DNA from: Deltaproteobacteria bacterium
GTDB taxonomy: Bacteria > Desulfobacterota > Desulfarculia > JACQYL01
Assembly: GCA_016208165.1 (NCBI GenBank)
Contig: JACQYL010000046.1
Span: 1-57,312, forward strand
DNA length: 57,312 nt
Reading direction: 5' to 3'
The translations under genes and the position numbers were made by a program. Under the pieces are notes generated by a model that was not told the origin of the DNA, did no database searches, and saw only the letters and a list, made by a program, of their open reading frames with translations. Of the stretch, positions 47,645 to 56,408 are shown in pieces; the first letter of the stretch is position 1; every line of letters starts with the position of its first letter.

Positions 47645-48742
47645 TTAAAAGAACAGATGGACGCCGATGCCGAGAAATTCAATGCTGTGTTCATAAAATT
47701 GTCCATTAGGGGATTTACCGTTGTAATACTCGAGCAGCAGAAGAACCTTTCGACTCAGAAAATTGGGGTTCTCAAGCTGAATTCCAGTACGTACTGAGAT
47801 GTCCGTGATCCAGTTAGTCTCCTGACGATTTTGTACATCTACACTCGCTACGGGCCGCAACGCGCCCTCAAGCCATGTCGCGGGACTGCGAAATTCCAGT
47901 CCGGCTTGCGTAGACCATGGATCCAGATCCGAGGGGGACTTACGTATGAGATAGCCCCCTCCGGCGTAGATGCGAAAACCGGCGGGCAGGTGATAGGAAA
48001 GAAGGTTGTCGACGCCTTCATAGCTTAAGTTAATGCGTTCATCCGTCTCACCGCGCAAAAGAAATTCATCCCCCAAGTGGGAGCTTTGGTGGAAGATTCG
48101 GAACATATTGGTGAAGTCGCCTTTTTTCAGGGTGATTGGAATTCCGAACAGATAATCGGCATTGATCAGGTCGAATGACTGGGCGCTCATATCAAAAATG
48201 GAAAATACACCGGCGTGGACCCCAAGCTCCATGGTCGAATCCCAGGGACCTTGAAATCTGTAGATGCCGATCGACTCCCCAAAGCCGGCGGCGGCAACGT
48301 TTCTCAGCAGATCATTGCCCAGGTAATGTTGGTAGGAGATCGAAAAATGCGGCCAACGCGGGTCCGCCAGCAGGGCCTGGAAGAGCGGCTGGCTGGGTAA
48401 GAACAGCGGCAGTTGTTCTTCTGATTGTCGGACAACGGCTTCAGTTCTATCAGCGACAAATTCAACTCTTGTGACGCCTTCAACACTTAGAAGGATCTTC
48501 TGTATTTCCGATTTCTCCGTTTCACCTAAGCTGCCGCCTTCCATATAAATTACCCCGTCGTACACCCGAATGGTTTTAACACCTGACGGGAAGTGTTCGG
48601 CAATGATTGCGGTTGCATAACCGCGGATAAATTCGTCACTGGGTTGAGCCGCCTGAACCGCCGAAATTGAGGCCCAGCAGCATAACAGCAGGATCAACGG
48701 CCCGACCTGCTTCCTTAACGTATACATTAAGACCCTATCCAT
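47645..48742 (-). CDS. BON-like domain + DUF1207 outer-membrane protein
   Basis: The 365-residue exported protein starts with a hydrophobic signal (QVGPLILLLCCWASISAVQA), followed by a BON-like segment (about 35-100; TIRVYDGVIYMEGGSLGETEKSEIQKILLSVEGVTRVEFV) and a DUF1207 domain with PLFQALLADPRWPHFSISYQHY and many amphipathic strands ending in LGIGVHLFF, a terminal Phe as in outer-membrane barrels. AAGGGG lies five bases before the ATG at 48742. The function of DUF1207 is unknown. The location in the outer membrane is inferred from the strands and final Phe. It converges with the usp gene, six bases apart. Confidence 0.75.
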   Translation of the reverse strand: MDRVLMYTLRKQVGPLILLLCCWASISAVQAAQPSDEFIRGYATAIIAEHFPSGVKTIRVYDGVIYMEGGSLGETEKSEIQKILLSVEGVTRVEFVADRTEAVVRQSEEQLPLFLPSQPLFQALLADPRWPHFSISYQHYLGNDLLRNVAAAGFGESIGIYRFQGPWDSTMELGVHAGVFSIFDMSAQSFDLINADYLFGIPITLKKGDFTNMFRIFHQSSHLGDEFLLRGETDERINLSYEGVDNLLSYHLPAGFRIYAGGGYLIRKSPSDLDPWSTQAGLEFRSPATWLEGALRPVASVDVQNRQETNWITDISVRTGIQLENPNFLSRKVLLLLEYYNGKSPNGQFYEHSIEFLGIGVHLFF

Positions 48743-48987
48743 AGTGACCCCTTGAATAGAACGGATTTCTTGAATCTTTGCAGCAGACTTCAAGAAAAGA
48801 AATGGGGTAAACGCTGTATATTCATGCTATGGAGGGGGGCCTCTGGAATGCATAGAGGAAGTCGGATATGGTGTGGTCGGGATCGACATAGGTCAGGAGA
48901 TTTTGAAACACGATCAGCAGTGGGACCGGGTAGCGCAGGGCGGGGCAGCGGAAGACGACCAGGCCACGTAGCGTTCTTATCTTCTTT

Positions 48988-49605
48988 TCAGCTGGTCTCC
49001 TCGAGATACTTGACCAGTGATCGGGCTCTCTGCTCCGCTTCCGCGAGCTTGATTCGTTCCTCTCGGCCTTCGGTCACCTCTTTGGGAGAGAGGCGCTCTT
49101 CCATATGATAGATACAAAAGGCCGCTCCATGTTTCGCCAGTGTTTCATAAACGGCATCGGCGAACCAGCTCGGATCACGGAATTCAAAGGCGTACCGGAA
49201 ATCACTCGAGAGAAATTGCAGAAATGGATCGAGTCTTTCAGGATTCATACGCCAGCGCGGAGGCAATTGAAACAGGACGGGGCCCAATTTCTCTCCTAAC
49301 ACGCCTGCAGCCTCGAGCAGAGGGGGGACCCCTTTGGAGGGATCCTTGAGCTTCTTCATGTGAGTGATGTAGCGGCTTGCTTTCAGAGAAAAAACAAAGT
49401 CGGGCGGTACGGTCTCTTTCCATCGTTCAAGGGTTGTTTTCTTAGGAAGCCGGTAGAAAGAGTTGTTGATTTCCACGGTATGGAAACGGCCGGAGTAGTA
49501 AGGAAGCATATCTTCAGCGGAAAGGTAGTCCGGATAGAATGGCCCCTTCCAGTGATGGTAGTGCCATCCCGATGTGCCGATATGGATCGTTCCGGAACCT
49601 TTCAT
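48988..49605 (-). CDS. DUF72 (YecE-like) protein with divergent, short C-terminus
   Basis: The 205-residue product has the DUF72 TIM-barrel start IHIGTSGWHYHHWKGPFYP, VEINNSFYRLP, KASRYITHMKKLKDP and VLFQLPPRW. Relatives are about 240-250 residues and have a VRLHGP segment after the KEVT motif; here SPKEVTEG is followed directly by a charged helical tail. About 40-60 core residues are thus missing, possibly by deletion, so activity is doubtful. The ATG at 49605 fits the family start, with a weak SD. The function of the family is not known. Other frames do not contain the missing part. Confidence 0.65.
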   Translation of the reverse strand: MKGSGTIHIGTSGWHYHHWKGPFYPDYLSAEDMLPYYSGRFHTVEINNSFYRLPKKTTLERWKETVPPDFVFSLKASRYITHMKKLKDPSKGVPPLLEAAGVLGEKLGPVLFQLPPRWRMNPERLDPFLQFLSSDFRYAFEFRDPSWFADAVYETLAKHGAAFCIYHMEERLSPKEVTEGREERIKLAEAEQRARSLVKYLEETS

Positions 49606-49723
49606 CGTGTCCAAACCCAACACCGTCGACTCCCGTGCGCAACTTAACCTACGGTCGATTGTACAGGAAAGCGACCACCAATCATAGTGCGAAGGGGCCA
49701 AAGAACAACCTGACAACTTCCTG

Positions 49724-49981
49724 TTACGGGTTCTTGATCGACGCGCCGGGCATGAATTGCTTTATGCCCTGTCCAATCAGCAGGGTGACCAGGCTTATTC
49801 CGAAGAGGAGGCCCCATCCATTCGCTCCAATAGAGACCGTATGGAGGGCCGTGGAAACGCCCGGAAGGTAGAGCGCTACGAGAAGCAGTGGAACAGAGAG
49901 CCAATGACTCTGGCGGCTTATCCGGTTCCGTTTGCTCTTCCTACTTTTCCAGTTGATCCAGGTGTTCATTGATTCTTGCAT
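49724..49981 (-). CDS. Small two-TM protein resembling a P-type ATPase C-terminal end
   Basis: The 85-residue frame contains two membrane helices (HWLSVPLLLVALYLPGV and WGLLFGISLVTLLIGQGIK) with the spacing and Lys end of helices 9-10 of cation-transporting P-type ATPases. The first 15 residues overlap the end of the preceding gene in another frame, so the true start may be further in. No ATPase core lies nearby. It is most likely a remnant of a lost ATPase gene, but could be a small membrane protein in its own right. Confidence 0.4.
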   Translation of the reverse strand: MQESMNTWINWKSRKSKRNRISRQSHWLSVPLLLVALYLPGVSTALHTVSIGANGWGLLFGISLVTLLIGQGIKQFMPGASIKNP

Positions 49982-50144
49982 TACTCAGGCCGGCCGCCTG
50001 CAGCAAAGCTACCATCTGTTTCTTGTTGTTCTTCGTGGGATCGACACGCCCACCCTTGCACGTGTCTTTAATCCCTTCTTTTCTTGCCGTTCTCGCGTTC
50101 TCGCACATCGCCATCATTCGCATCAATTCGTTCATGCTTTCCAT
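49941..50144 (-). CDS. Small hypothetical protein, 67 residues
   Basis: ATG at 50144 is preceded by AAGGA at seven to eight bases, a good signal for translation. The product is charged and helical with two Cys and a C-terminal helix-turn-helix-like segment (QMVALLQAAGLSNARINEHLDQLE). No family is recognised. Its end overlaps the next small frame by 41 bases. Confidence 0.45.
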   Translation of the reverse strand: MESMNELMRMMAMCENARTARKEGIKDTCKGGRVDPTKNNKKQMVALLQAAGLSNARINEHLDQLEK

Positions 50145-50971
50145 ATTGTGATCCTTCCATCGTTTTCGTATTCACAGGAAGCCGCTGGAGGCGACAGGGT
50201 TTCCCCGGGAATACAAGTATCAGACCCGGCCATCCGTTCAGCTTATTTCAGGGCTGTGACATTGTTGTGAGGAACCGTTCGGACTGGTTCTTTTAAGTCT
50301 TAAATTTCCCAACTCCAATGCCCTGCTATCTGCATACTATGTGTGCATAGGCTGACGCGTATATGGGGTCTATCTTGTATTTTCAGTGAATCGTCACCCT
50401 GAAGTATTGCGTGAACAAGTTGCGGGATTTTGACAAAGAAAGAACGATTTTCCCGGGATCCCTCTCATCTGCGTTTCTTCGCGGATGACCGCTGCGGTTC
50501 CAACCTTTTGAATGATCCATGGTTTCCGCGGCGAACCCATGAGCAGACCGGCTAAGGTGATTCAATCTCCCCAAATTGCTTTTTGGGCGGGTGCGGTTAT
50601 ATTTCAGCCGATATCATGCGTATGCTCTTCTATGCTTGGATCTACCGCGATTTGGGAAGGCGTATCCGCCTCTTTGGCTGATACCTTAATTGCTTCTCGT
50701 ATTCGACGAGGAAAAGGGCCGCAGCATCCCGTTTAATCGTTCCTCTTTTCATCCCGTTCCTAACTTGTCGCCCGGCCGCTGTATGAAAATGTCTTTTGTG
50801 TCCGCCTTCTAAATACATGATTCATGGTATTGGCACCATAAGGTGGAGATGAAAGAATGATTCGAAGAACGTTTGTTGCTCGAGATTCTTACGATCTCTT
50901 TCGATCAAAAGGAGGTTCGACGAGGCGCCATGAGTCAATCCATGCGAAAGCCTTGTTGGAGAGGAGGAACG
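50145..50971. other. Intergenic region upstream of the DksA-BON gene
   Basis: About 830 bases with no supported gene. The 74-codon frame at 50512-50736 has no recognisable domain. The frame of the next gene is open upstream to 50873, but the first good start is at 50972. Confidence 0.4.
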
Positions 50972-51751
50972 ATGGTTAAGAAAAGAGATTTTGGGCACTT
51001 AAGAGAAGCGCTTGAAAGGAGACGCAACGAGATTTTTGGGCTTCGGGGCAGCATAGACGAGTCGTGGAAAGGACTTCAGGAGGGAGAAGTGGAGTACGAG
51101 GAAACCGCGTCAAAGAGCGCCATGTCTCTGAGTCTCGAACAGTTGGACGAACGTGAAACCCGGGAAATCGAAGCCATCGACCTGGCCTTGCGCCGAATCG
51201 AGACGGGCGATTACGGAATATGCCTGTCTTGTGGTAAGTCTATTTCTCCGGGCCGTCTGGAGGCCATACCGTGGACGTCTGTCTGTACCCGATGCGCAGC
51301 CGAAGGGGAAGGGAAGCCCGCCTTGGTGGTAGCCTTGGAAAAGACCGGAGCGGATCTTCCTCAGGAATACGAGGGAATGTCCGACGATGAATTGACAGCC
51401 GTCATCTATGACGAACTGGAGATCGACGGCCGCGTGGAGCGTGAAGATCTTGATATAAAGGTGTGCGACGGTGTCGTCCATCTTAGGGGGGCTCTCCCGA
51501 GCGGGACTTCGCACCAAATCCTTCTTGAAATCCTGCAGGACAATATGGGCCTTCAGGAGATCGAAGACCGCCTTCGCATTGAGGAACTCCCGTGGCAAAA
51601 AGACGATCGCGAGACGCCGGAACGGAAGAAGACAAAGCTCGAGGAAGCGTTCCAGGGCGAGGACATTGAAGAAGACGTGGTTCATTCGCTTAAGTCCGGA
51701 AAACCACTCAGCCCACCGGACGAATTTGTCCCGGAAAAGGAAGAAAGGTAA
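50972..51751 (+). CDS. DksA/TraR-type zinc-finger protein fused to a BON domain
   Basis: The 259-residue protein starts MVKKRDFGHLREALERRR, a helical hairpin typical of DksA/TraR proteins, followed by the four-Cys zinc finger C84-x2-C87 and C105-x2-C108 (CLSCGKSI...VCTRC). After a linker, residues about 137-205 form a BON-like fold (YDELEIDGRVEREDLDIKVCDGVVHLRGALPSG...MGLQEIEDRLRI), and a charged tail ends the protein. DksA members bind RNA polymerase and, with ppGpp, tune transcription in starvation. BON domains usually bind lipids or other partners in envelope proteins, so this cytoplasmic combination is unusual. AGGAGG lies four bases before the ATG. The link between the two parts is not known. 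Confidence 0.75.
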   Translation: MVKKRDFGHLREALERRRNEIFGLRGSIDESWKGLQEGEVEYEETASKSAMSLSLEQLDERETREIEAIDLALRRIETGDYGICLSCGKSISPGRLEAIPWTSVCTRCAAEGEGKPALVVALEKTGADLPQEYEGMSDDELTAVIYDELEIDGRVEREDLDIKVCDGVVHLRGALPSGTSHQILLEILQDNMGLQEIEDRLRIEELPWQKDDRETPERKKTKLEEAFQGEDIEEDVVHSLKSGKPLSPPDEFVPEKEER

Positions 51752-52123
51752 GGTCCAATCACAGGGATTCTTTCTCAGGTATGATACCGTCTACGGCAGG
51801 TACGATAAGATCTTCCAAGAACCAAGGTCCACCGTCGACTACAGTGTGTTTTGAAGAAAAATACCGAATTGAACTCATTGCCCCAACCGGGATTTTTCGA
51901 ACATAATTTAGTGAGCGAGGCGTAACGTGGGGGGCATGATTTTGTGCGTTCGAATCGGAACAAGGCGCATCCAACGGAAGGAACTCAGATGTGGCTTTCC
52001 TGGCCGCGTTACCGGCGCAAAAGGAAGCGACCGTCTGAGCGTGCATAACAGACTGCTCAGTGATTACGCCACCCTTGGATGAAGGGGCTGAGAATAATAG
52101 AAGACAACCGGGGGAGGAACACC
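51752..52123. other. Intergenic region, no gene seen
   Basis: The 372 bases between the DksA-BON gene and the next plus-strand gene contain no recognisable coding or RNA feature. Confidence 0.4.
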
Positions 52124-52438
52124 GTGCTATTCGAACTGAACATCATTTCATCAGGACAAACCAGCCAAAAGAAGGGAGAGATTGCCGAAGCCATGAAGAT
52201 GCTCGACGGTTCGGGGTTTCACTATCTGTTGACGCCTTCCGGCGCTTGCATCGAGGGGGATTGGGAGGAAGTCATGACTCTCATCGCACAGTGCCATGAC
52301 CACAGGAGGGAGCCGTCTTCTCATGTAATTACCAAGGTCAAGGTCGAGAACGACAGGGACGGTAGGAACCGACTGACGCTGAACGTACAGTCCGTTGCCG
52401 CAGACGGAAAGTTGGAGTACGCTCCCCTTGTTCTCTGA
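52124..52438 (+). CDS. Thiamine-binding protein superfamily (MTH1187/YqgV, DUF77)
   Basis: The 104-residue protein follows the family pattern with a beta-strand start (LFELNIISSG), helix, and HYLLTPSGACIEGDWEEVMTLIAQCHD, the most conserved region. The GTG at 52124, with GGAGG six bases upstream, is the best start. The frame is open back to an ATG at 52079 that would add 15 residues not found in the family. Members form ferredoxin-like tetramers and some bind thiamine or related rings. The cellular role here is unknown. Confidence 0.75.
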   Translation: MLFELNIISSGQTSQKKGEIAEAMKMLDGSGFHYLLTPSGACIEGDWEEVMTLIAQCHDHRREPSSHVITKVKVENDRDGRNRLTLNVQSVAADGKLEYAPLVL

Positions 52439-52603
52439 GCCGGCCTTGGGACCGTTCCGAGAAGATGTCGGGCCAGTCTGGATCCCATTTCGGCAGGTTG
52501 AATCGAGCGAAAAGCAATCCAACCATTCAAGACAGGTAAGCGGCCCTTTCTCCAATGGGCGTGCTCCGGCGTGCGTACCCCAAAAAAGAGCCGGTAAAAC
52601 GGG

Positions 52604-52945
52604 TCAGCACGTAAGGTGAAAGGCCCCTGCCACCTCCTTCCCCTCTGATACCAATTTGTTGAATGTATGCACCGCGTCGGTCGTCGTCTCCGCAATCAGT
52701 TCGGTCCCACGTTCTTCGAGGAGAGAGCGAAGAGATTCCTCCACCCGCATGTTACCAGAATAGCCGGTTCCTACCACCAGGATGTCGGGACCGGCTGAAA
52801 GAATGTCTCGCACGTCATCCGTGTCAAGACGATGATCCTCGTTGCGCCACCAGTTTCCCAACACACGGCCTTTGACGATTTTGAGATCTTGGCGATGCAC
52901 CTCACCGTCGATCTTCATTTGACCGAAGCTGTAGCTCTTTATCAC
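52604..52945 (-). CDS. Mth938 / NDUFAF3-domain protein
   Basis: The 113-residue protein has the short beta-alpha fold of the Mth938 domain: SYSFGQMKIDGEVHRQDLKIVKGRVLGNWWR, then ILSAGPDILVVGTGYSGNMRVEE. Human relatives (AAMDC, NDUFAF3) assist complex I assembly; bacterial roles are not known. The start is GTG with GGAG five to seven bases upstream. It is convergent with the thiamine-binding protein gene. Confidence 0.8.
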   Translation of the reverse strand: MIKSYSFGQMKIDGEVHRQDLKIVKGRVLGNWWRNEDHRLDTDDVRDILSAGPDILVVGTGYSGNMRVEESLRSLLEERGTELIAETTTDAVHTFNKLVSEGKEVAGAFHLTC

Positions 52946-53122
52946 AATCTTCTCCGGTTCTTGTCCAAGATGAAATACTCCTCACAACGGAGTTCCCCGA
53001 AAACCCGGCCCGATCGGATGGATCAAGCTTAGTTGGAGTAATCGAGTTCTTATAAGTGTTTTCCTTCTTCGAACTCGAATAGAAGTAATCCTGTATTTTG
53101 GACAAGTGCACTGACACGCTGA

Positions 53123-54163
53123 TCAGTATCGCAGGATGGCCGCGATCGGCGCATGCTCTTCCGGCATCTTTTCTCTGTTGACTGCATAGACCCGGCCGCC
53201 ATTCTTTATCGTTTCCACCGCGGCTCGGTCCAGCAGGTCCTCGGCGTCCTGTTCCTCGTCGCTCGTTATCTTTAACTCGTTGTTGTCCCTGTCGTATGTA
53301 CCGAATACCCGCTCTTTCAGGACGACAAAGAGCGTGTCCACGCGTCCGAAAGCGGCTGCAGGCAGCACACTGCGAACACCCGCGGCAGTGAATCCCCTAC
53401 CGGCCAGTTCGTGGTAGCGTTGCGCAGCTTCATGCTGAGCTCGCTCCATGACGGGGCGAACGATGTCAAGCGCCTTTTCGTGAAGTTCTTCGGCTCGAAG
53501 TTCGTCTGGATTACCTGGAACGGCTTCCGGCAAGACCCACTGGTAGGAAGTGGCTTCCCGGAAAATCGGAAGCAAATAATCGACTCCGGCCAGAACCAGA
53601 GGTACTTTCTGGTCGGATAGGATTTCCGAAAGCCCCTCGTCTACGTCCCGGAAGTAACGGAGGATCTCATCCTTCCTGTCGATGCCTTGCGGAACGTCGA
53701 CCAGGTCGATTTCCATCACGCTATGGCGCGTGCAGGAAAAAAGGCGTATTTCCGCCTGGCTCAGAGCCAGGACATAAAATTTCCCCTCGGCCATGAATAA
53801 CGGCATCAGCGGCTTCAGGGCAAAGCGGTTTGAAACCGCAAACACTTCGTCGAAAGCCACCGGAAGCCGGTAAAACAAAAACACTTCAGGGGCGATGAAG
53901 GCCGCCAGCCCGTGGCTTTGGTGGCGCCAGAAATACTCATTTTCCAGCAGCCGTCGTCCTTCTTCGATCATCTTTTGCAGTTCTTTTTCTTTTGGCGCCC
54001 GCTCCTGGATAGTCTTCTCAGCCCGGCGAAGCAGATTCTTGAAACGAATCCGTTCCTCATCCGTTGTGGCGGAGGCCGTGTCGGTGGGCATGTACATGGA
54101 AATACACACGTCGGCTTCGATGGCCGCCAGACGCTTCAGGTCTTCCAGAGTGAAATTCTTCAT
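53123..54163 (-). CDS. Bacterial archaeo-eukaryotic release factor (baeRF) family protein
   Basis: The 346-residue protein has the baeRF layout: VCISMYMPTDTASATTDEERIRFKNLLRRAEK at the N-terminus, a middle eRF1-like domain (SQAEIRLFSCTRHSVMEIDLVDVPQGI) and a C-terminal L7Ae-like domain with AAFGRVDTLFVV. These are ribosome-associated eRF1 homologues lacking the GGQ peptide-release motif, thought to act on stalled or dormant ribosomes. GGAGG lies six bases before the ATG. It lies 79 bases after the HPF/cold-shock gene on the same strand, so the two are likely cotranscribed. Which baeRF subfamily it belongs to is uncertain. Confidence 0.8.
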   Translation of the reverse strand: MKNFTLEDLKRLAAIEADVCISMYMPTDTASATTDEERIRFKNLLRRAEKTIQERAPKEKELQKMIEEGRRLLENEYFWRHQSHGLAAFIAPEVFLFYRLPVAFDEVFAVSNRFALKPLMPLFMAEGKFYVLALSQAEIRLFSCTRHSVMEIDLVDVPQGIDRKDEILRYFRDVDEGLSEILSDQKVPLVLAGVDYLLPIFREATSYQWVLPEAVPGNPDELRAEELHEKALDIVRPVMERAQHEAAQRYHELAGRGFTAAGVRSVLPAAAFGRVDTLFVVLKERVFGTYDRDNNELKITSDEEQDAEDLLDRAAVETIKNGGRVYAVNREKMPEEHAPIAAILRY

Positions 54164-54242
54164 CGATCGCCTCCATTACCGCAGCCCAGCCTCTGTACGG
54201 GCGGGCGCCATACGGTCTAATGATTCTCGATTAAGATCGCCC

Positions 54243-54863
54243 TTAAGGGCTCACCCCCGCCGGCGGCTCGATCTGCGGCTCCTCGACTTTCGAAACCCGG
54301 CTGCCGGTCTTGTCCACAACCTGCACCGTGCTGGCCTGAGGCCCCTCGTCTCCCTCCGATGGAAAATATCGGACTCCGGTTCCGATCTCGAGACGTTGAA
54401 AATCGTCATGCAGCACGGCATGTTGATGAAAATAAATCTCCCGGCCCTCGGTGGTTCGGATAAATCCGTATCCTTCGTCGCGAAACAGGCGCACGACATA
54501 CCCAATCAGCTCCTGGTCCGGGGGCGCTTTCACCTTCCCCTGCTGCTTGTCCTTGGTCTTGATGAGCTGTCGGCGCACATCTCCGAAAGCCTCGGTGACG
54601 GCGGTCTGCAGGCGTTCACGAATGTCCCCTTCTCCAAGCTCGTGCCTCCCGACAAGCTCTTTTCCCGGGGGAAGCCGTACAACGACCCGGACGCGGTACG
54701 GAGCGCCGGAGCGCTGATGCTCCTGGAGCTTTTCCACGGCAACCCGGCAGCTGATAATGCCGGGATGGATCTCGTCGAGTTTGTTGACCTTTTCGAGAAT
54801 GCGCGCCTCGATCTCGTCGTTCTTTTCCAACCCGCGAAAGGTGATTTCAGGTGGTGTTTCCAT
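54243..54863 (-). CDS. Hibernation-promoting-factor (S30AE) domain fused to a cold-shock domain
   Basis: The 206-residue protein joins an HPF/RaiA-like domain (1-105; ITFRGLEKNDEIEARILEKVNKLDEIHPGIISCRVAVEK) with a cold-shock domain (about 115-180; GYVVRLFRDEGYGFIRTTEGREIYFHQHAV), which carries the RNP motifs GYGFI and IYFHQ. HPF silences ribosomes in stationary phase and the cold-shock part binds RNA. The ATG at 54863 fits, with AAGGA ten bases upstream; an in-frame TTG at 54881 is less likely. Together with the baeRF gene it points to a ribosome-dormancy unit. Confidence 0.85.
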   Translation of the reverse strand: METPPEITFRGLEKNDEIEARILEKVNKLDEIHPGIISCRVAVEKLQEHQRSGAPYRVRVVVRLPPGKELVGRHELGEGDIRERLQTAVTEAFGDVRRQLIKTKDKQQGKVKAPPDQELIGYVVRLFRDEGYGFIRTTEGREIYFHQHAVLHDDFQRLEIGTGVRYFPSEGDEGPQASTVQVVDKTGSRVSKVEEPQIEPPAGVSP

Positions 54864-55099
54864 TTGAGATTGTCCTTTCAACCGAGATGTTAGAATGGTT
54901 TCCCAATGTTCTTAGGCTACTTCTTGGGTCCGCAAATCGACCCGTTCTGCGGGCGGTTCGGCACTCTCAAACCGCCTTTTGAATCAGGGCGTCCCTTAAC
55001 TATAGGCAACGCTGAAATCGAATGAAATACGGTCGATGCGGTATTTAATACAGGCGAAGGGAGTATGCAGCAGAAATATGGGAGGGCCAGTAAGGGTGC

Positions 55100-55918
55100 T
55101 CATGACGCTTTTTGGCGGTTTAGAATGGCGTCGATGTTTCTCTGGGCCCAGTCATCAACTCTCCGTTCGTTCTCAACGTAGTTGATGACCCTGTGCGAGA
55201 TGCGCCTTCCTTCCAGTAAGGCCGTCACAGCCTTATCTCCGGCGTCTTTCAACTTCAAAGGGTTTATGTAAACAATTCCGTCTACCTCTCCAAAGCCTTT
55301 CTGCTTGAGCACCCTCGACGCACCGCTCGTGCTCAAGACCAGGATACCTCGATCCTTTGGGCGTTTGTACTTTTGTGAGAGCATATATTCAAAGGCCACC
55401 AGGTTCATGCCATCTTCAAGGGGCGTGGCGAGCATGACGTCGATCTCCTTCATAAACCGATAATTCTGGGGAGGTAACATCCCCGTGTCGATGCGGGTAA
55501 TAGGGGAACCAGGCATTTTCGCATTCATTTTCGAGACGGCTTCCTCCAGGACCGTGTTGAGATGCTGATAGTCCGGACTGTCAGACCTGCTCGGCGCCGT
55601 GACCTGGTAAAACCTCGCATCCATTCGCGAGTTAGTAAGACTATTATACGCATTGAAGAATATGTTCATTCTTTCGACCAGCCCCTTGGTATAATCGCGC
55701 CGCTCGATGCCTCCAAAAATACGGCGCCCAGCTTTTCTGTCCGTGTCGATCCTTTCATAAAGATCGTTATTCCCGAATCGAAAGCTTAACCTCTAACCTT
55801 CAGAGACCTCGGAGAGGATTTTGTCCACGTCCAGACCGATCGGAAAGGCTCCGACGGTGGTCACGCTATCCTGATGGAAAATTTCATAAAATCGCCCATA
55901 TTATTGGAACCTATCCTT
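55100..55918 (-). pseudogene. GT20 glycosyltransferase (trehalose-phosphate synthase family), 5'-truncated with two in-frame stops
   Basis: The frame ending at 55100 reads through the GT20 C-terminal half: RRDYTKGLVERMN, FYQVTAPSRSDSPDYQ, DVMLATPLEDGMNLVAFEYM and LVLSTSGASRVLKQKGFGEVDGIVYINP. Upstream, in the same frame, VTTVGAFPIGLDVDKILSEVSEG is cut by TAG at 55793-55795, and a TAA at 55901-55903 precedes GRFYEIFHQDS. No N-terminal half is found before it. The gene would have made trehalose-6-phosphate or a similar glucosyl-phosphate. An open frame from 55669 exists but lacks the donor-binding front part. The stops are TAG and TAA, so selenocysteine does not explain them. Confidence 0.75.
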
Positions 55919-56018
55919 AAGCATCTTTGAACAATCTTGAGGGCAACCAGCGGGAGGCGGATCCATGACCAACCGTGTTTTCCGGGATCCGCCGGCCCGG
56001 AGGTGGAATGTGTCGGTC

Positions 56019-56408
56019 TTAGGGAGAACTCCCTTCTTCTTGTTCGCCGTCCCTCCCTCGACTCCCCTGCTCCCTGATTTCCGCCCTCACTCTGGGTAAA
56101 GCTTCGGGGATATTTTCCTGTAAGAAATGAATGAGTTTTTCTCTCACCTCGCAGCGCAAATCCCAGGCGCTCGATGAATCCGCAGCACTCGTGAGCGCGC
56201 GCAACTCTATGGTTCGCTCCGTCGCATCAGTCACCTGAAGGGCGCAGACCCGACCGTCCCATTGTTTCGAATTTTGGACGATGCGTTGAAGTTCCTCTCT
56301 GACCGCCTGAATAGGCGTCGAATAATCAACATGAATAAAGACCGTAGCCAACAGGTCGGCCGATGTCCGTGTCCAGTTCTCGAACGGTCTTTCTATCACG
56401 TCCGTCAT
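56019..56408 (-). pseudogene. C-terminal fragment of an MscS-type mechanosensitive channel
   Basis: The 129-residue frame is almost entirely the cytoplasmic C-terminal domain of a large MscS-family channel (ERPFENWTRTSADLLATVFIHVDYSTPI, WDGRVCALQVTDATERTIELRALTSA, DLRCEVREKLIHFLQ). No membrane helices or pore are encoded, and in-frame stops lie upstream. Its ATG overlaps the stop of the branching-enzyme gene. It is most likely the leftover of a deletion that joined the channel's end to the branching-enzyme gene. A functional soluble domain cannot be excluded. Confidence 0.7.
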
